Source: Chenopodium formosanum
Taxonomy: Eukaryota > Streptophyta > Magnoliopsida > Caryophyllales > Amaranthaceae
DNA length: 64,000 bases
Direction: 5' to 3'
Assembly (NCBI GenBank): GCA_024500155.1
Contig: CM044876.1
Location: 7,197,001-7,261,000 of the forward strand
The translations under genes and the position numbers were made by a program. Positions 61,427 through 64,000 of the stretch are shown piece by piece; the stretch's first letter is position 1, and every line of letters begins with the position of its first letter. Under the pieces are notes generated by a model. It was given only the letters and a program-made list of their open reading frames with translations, was not told where the DNA came from and searched no databases.

Positions 61427-62524
61427 ATTTAACATGAGAATAGAAGGAAAATAAGGCACAATGACATCATGTAAGAGAGCATGAGCAATTTAGTAATATG
61501 TGGTTAAATTATCCTAAAATAAATTATAAATATTTTGTAAATCAGTTCTCCCAAAAACATCCTGAAGAGGCCCTTAATTGGTTTTCCAAAGAAAATCTCC
61601 CTTGCAACATAGTCAAAATAATTACATGATAGGCACTATTTATTTACAAATAATTGTCATTGTCTGCCCAAGATTAGTGAATAATCACATCAGCATTCCA
61701 AAAAGGCATCTAGCATAATCAGCAAAAGAACATCATCAAAATTAATCTGTCTTTCCCTTGAAACCATCTAAGATAAATACTGAAGAGGCCCTTGATTAGT
61801 TTTCCAAAAAAACAATCTCCCTTGTAATGAGGATGCCTACTCATGTCTTTGCCTTGAAACCATCTAAGATAATATTAATCAGATCACACCAAAAAGTACC
61901 ATCACGGTTACAGCTATCCCTTTTCCTTGGCACCTGTGATAGGCATCAGAAACAATAGAGATGTAAAACCAAACACCTCAATGAATACATATATAAGATA
62001 TTATGTGTGGATAGATTGTTACATATACCCGGGTACAAGGTGCACCAAAGAGTTTTGACGGATTATTATTGCTCATTTAATCATCTAATGATGAGGAGCA
62101 AAAACTAACCTTGCATTGAATTGGTTGGGTATAGCTTATATCCGGGTGTACATAAAAATATTCACATTAGGTTTGCCAAACAAGAAAACAAGTAGCAAAC
62201 TAGCCATTCATAAAAATATATACACCCATGAGGATATCATCAATCCAGAATGCATGTGTTATGTGTAATAGGTAGTAGTAACAAAACCATAAGAACCTCT
62301 CGATGGGCATGCCAAAATTTGTCATAAGTACAATAGTGCTCATACCATATTATTGAAAAGTTAATAAAAATTGTTTTGCAAGGTACCTAACATACTGATA
62401 TTCATAAGAAAGCAACATCATCCTCAAAGTATTGCTGCTTTACAACTTCAAGTGGTAATTATGAAATTTATGCACAAACTATGTATGGATTTGGAAATAA
62501 AAGCGAGTGAATTACTAACCAGAA
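60898..62524. other. convergent spacer between DER and the 406 aa gene
   Basis: It contains the DER 3' UTR, a long poly-A run (61369-61422) and, at 61561-61610 and 61783-61830, two similar segments (gaggcccttaattggttttcc / gaggcccttgattagttttcc with ccttgaaaccatctaagata nearby) that form a local direct repeat. On the minus strand a donor-like TTCTG|GTTAGT lies just after the stop of the 406 aa gene, so its 3' UTR may be spliced into this region. Confidence 0.5.
61369..61422. repeat. poly-A run of about 54 A
   Basis: An uninterrupted run of A, the longest homopolymer of the window, followed by 'tcaatttaac'. It may be a retroposon tail, but no body is recognised upstream. Confidence 0.85.
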
Positions 62525-63745
62525 TTAAACTGGGATAACATTAGTAAAAAAGAGACAGGAATCGTCATCAGCATTAGCATTATCATTAGCAATAGCATGA
62601 GCATAAGCATACTGGATACAACCCACAACATAGGCTGTCAAAGAACCAGGTACGGGATCATCCAAAATGATCCTCAAAAAAGTGACATGGTACCCTGATA
62701 CGAGATTCCAAGGCATGCAGAAGAGGTCCCCTGACACATGGAAAAAAGCAAACTTTGCAGCGCAGTCACTGACCATAGAACGCAGAAATCGGAGGTCTAT
62801 CCCAACAATATTTCCTTGATAAACATCCATGGTTTCCCAATTAAAAGCGAAAACCTGACTTAACCGATCGAACCAATACATGATAGGGGTGTCACTATCC
62901 TCCATAATGGCAGCTTTGTTCCCAACAAGGTTAAGATCAAAAGGACAAGCATAATCATCAAACTTAGGAGTACTGGAATGAGTTCTCCATTGACCAGAGT
63001 CAACATTATAGATGTAAATCCGAGTGGAATCACCATCACAGCCGTAGAGCAGGATTTCACCCCTGGACTCCCCAAGAGACTCTCTAAAAATTATAGAGAC
63101 TTTGGTGGAATCGACGACTCCATGAGGCTGAGTGAGGGCAGTCCATGAGTTGGTGAAGGGATCGTAAACCTCACCAAACGGCTTAAGTCCAGACCCAAAA
63201 TAGTAAAGAATTCCTCGAAGAGAAATAAGCTTAGAACTCATCTGACTTTCAATACCAAAGTGGTCTGAGGGACGAGGGGAAGATGGAGGGAGCGCGATTT
63301 CCTTAAATTGTTGAATATAATGTGGGAACGAGGGCTTGTAATCAAGGTCGATGGTAAGAAGCTTGCCAAAATACAAAGTGTAGACAGTGGAGTCGATGAA
63401 AGCGGAGTTGCTAAGGGGAATACTACCGGGAGCTTCCGTTATTTGTGAAAGGAAGTGAGGGAGTAATATCCGAGTAGGGAATCTTATATCGCCGATATTG
63501 TGACCGTGGGAAAGGCAGTATGATTTGCCGCACTCGGCCATACTGAACCATTCGATGTCGTCTATTGGTATATTCAGCAAAAAGGATTTGTTACCACTGG
63601 ATTCAAACGACATGAAATATAATCTAATCTCTTTCAGATTACTACTCTCGGAACCAAGTTTCTTCAATCTTTGCCGTTTAACTGGTGATCGTGATCTCGA
63701 TCTCTTCCTATTCCAATCCATTTGCATAGGCTGTAACATCCTCAC
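62525..63745 (-). CDS. single-exon beta-propeller-like protein, function unknown
   Basis: A continuous 406 codon frame with ATG at 63745 (alternatives at M3, 63739, and at M7 and M9). Residues 10-28 are strongly basic with RS/SP dipeptides (KRSRSRSPVKRQR), suggesting nuclear targeting. The remainder alternates hydrophobic and polar strands with recurring elements such as SSKLISLRGILYYFGSG, EVYDPFTNSWTAL and IYNVDSGQWRTH, like kelch/F-box-associated beta-propellers. There is no F-box. An acidic tail with an Asn/Ala/Asp-rich stretch (NDNANADDD) precedes the C-terminus. I do not recognise the family. It is intact and much longer than expected by chance, so I regard it as a real gene. Confidence 0.7.
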   Translation of the reverse strand: MRMLQPMQMDWNRKRSRSRSPVKRQRLKKLGSESSNLKEIRLYFMSFESSGNKSFLLNIPIDDIEWFSMAECGKSYCLSHGHNIGDIRFPTRILLPHFLSQITEAPGSIPLSNSAFIDSTVYTLYFGKLLTIDLDYKPSFPHYIQQFKEIALPPSSPRPSDHFGIESQMSSKLISLRGILYYFGSGLKPFGEVYDPFTNSWTALTQPHGVVDSTKVSIIFRESLGESRGEILLYGCDGDSTRIYIYNVDSGQWRTHSSTPKFDDYACPFDLNLVGNKAAIMEDSDTPIMYWFDRLSQVFAFNWETMDVYQGNIVGIDLRFLRSMVSDCAAKFAFFHVSGDLFCMPWNLVSGYHVTFLRIILDDPVPGSLTAYVVGCIQYAYAHAIANDNANADDDSCLFFTNVIPV

Positions 63746-63799
63746 TCAATCTCAATATCAATTTCTAGGGTTTTTTTTCCCCTTGGAAACCTAGGGTAC

Positions 63800-64000
63800 T
63801 GATTTTGAAAATCAAATGAAGGCTCGACACCTTTAGGATTTTCTAATGAGGTTATAATAGTAACATTTTTTTAAAAGAATTAAAATTGTAACATAATTAC
63901 AAAATACTTGCCTCAAAAAAAATAATAATTACAAAATACTGTATTTCCTTTGCCTAAAAATAGATTTATGGTAACCGATACACCGTACGGTACAACCAGT
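63800..64000. other. upstream region of the 406 aa gene, nothing seen
   Basis: AT-rich DNA that should include the promoter of the minus-strand gene at 62525-63745. No clear core-promoter word or repeat is recognised before the window ends. Confidence 0.4.

Overview
This window looks like nuclear DNA of a flowering plant. It is AT-rich, with intron-rich genes (GT..AG introns, mostly 80 bp to 4.3 kb), plastid-targeted proteins, plant-only families (PIN, MYB-CC, tau-class GST, DUF295 F-box) and many small MITEs. I infer a eudicot. Caryophyllales/Amaranthaceae is my guess from the general look of the gene and MITE complement, and the sequence does not prove it. There are no bacterial operons, CRISPR arrays, phage or rRNA genes.

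Layout. 1-1.3 kb: a small one-TM protein on the minus strand. 2.8-8.4 kb: a minus-strand MFS transporter of the NIAP/OCT7 nicotinate-transporter type (5 coding exons, 498 aa). 8.5-12.3 kb: intergenic with MITEs. 12.3-16.3 kb: a plus-strand PHR1-like MYB-CC transcription factor (7 coding exons, 462 aa) with a long spliced leader carrying uORFs. 18.6-24.2 kb: a plus-strand leucine-zipper plus DUF547 protein (11 exons, 553 aa). 24.7-25.5 kb: a convergent minus-strand Cys-containing, probably plastid, protein (3 exons, 170 aa). 26.5-30.5 kb: minus-strand HCF173 (13 exons, 601 aa), a factor for psbA translation. 32.4-36.1 kb: a plus-strand PIN auxin carrier with an unusually short loop (6 exons, 432 aa), divergent from HCF173. 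Its first intron holds a LINE-like retroinsertion and a near-perfect hairpin MITE. 36.5-42.8 kb: decayed tandem copies of an F-box/DUF295 gene, one split by a Mutator-type MITE. 46.4-47.7 kb: a tau-class glutathione S-transferase (2 exons, 240 aa). 49.1-60.9 kb: an organellar EngA/Der-type double GTPase (9 exons, 653 aa) whose 4.3 kb intron carries about 8.5 tandem copies of a 320 bp satellite. 62.5-63.7 kb: a minus-strand single-exon 406 aa beta-propeller-like protein of unknown function.

The genes do not form one pathway. HCF173, the 170 aa protein and the Der GTPase all point to organelle gene expression, but this is ordinary plant gene adjacency. Exon boundaries were derived by hand from open frames, splice consensus, phase continuity and family knowledge. 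Every multi-exon model closes in frame.

I found no convincing new biological system. The most unusual items are the intronic satellite, the short-loop PIN with PIN1-like membrane halves, the F-box cluster with compensating frameshifts and an orphan 3' flank copy, and a family of TTA-target MITEs with AACTG pentamer arrays.
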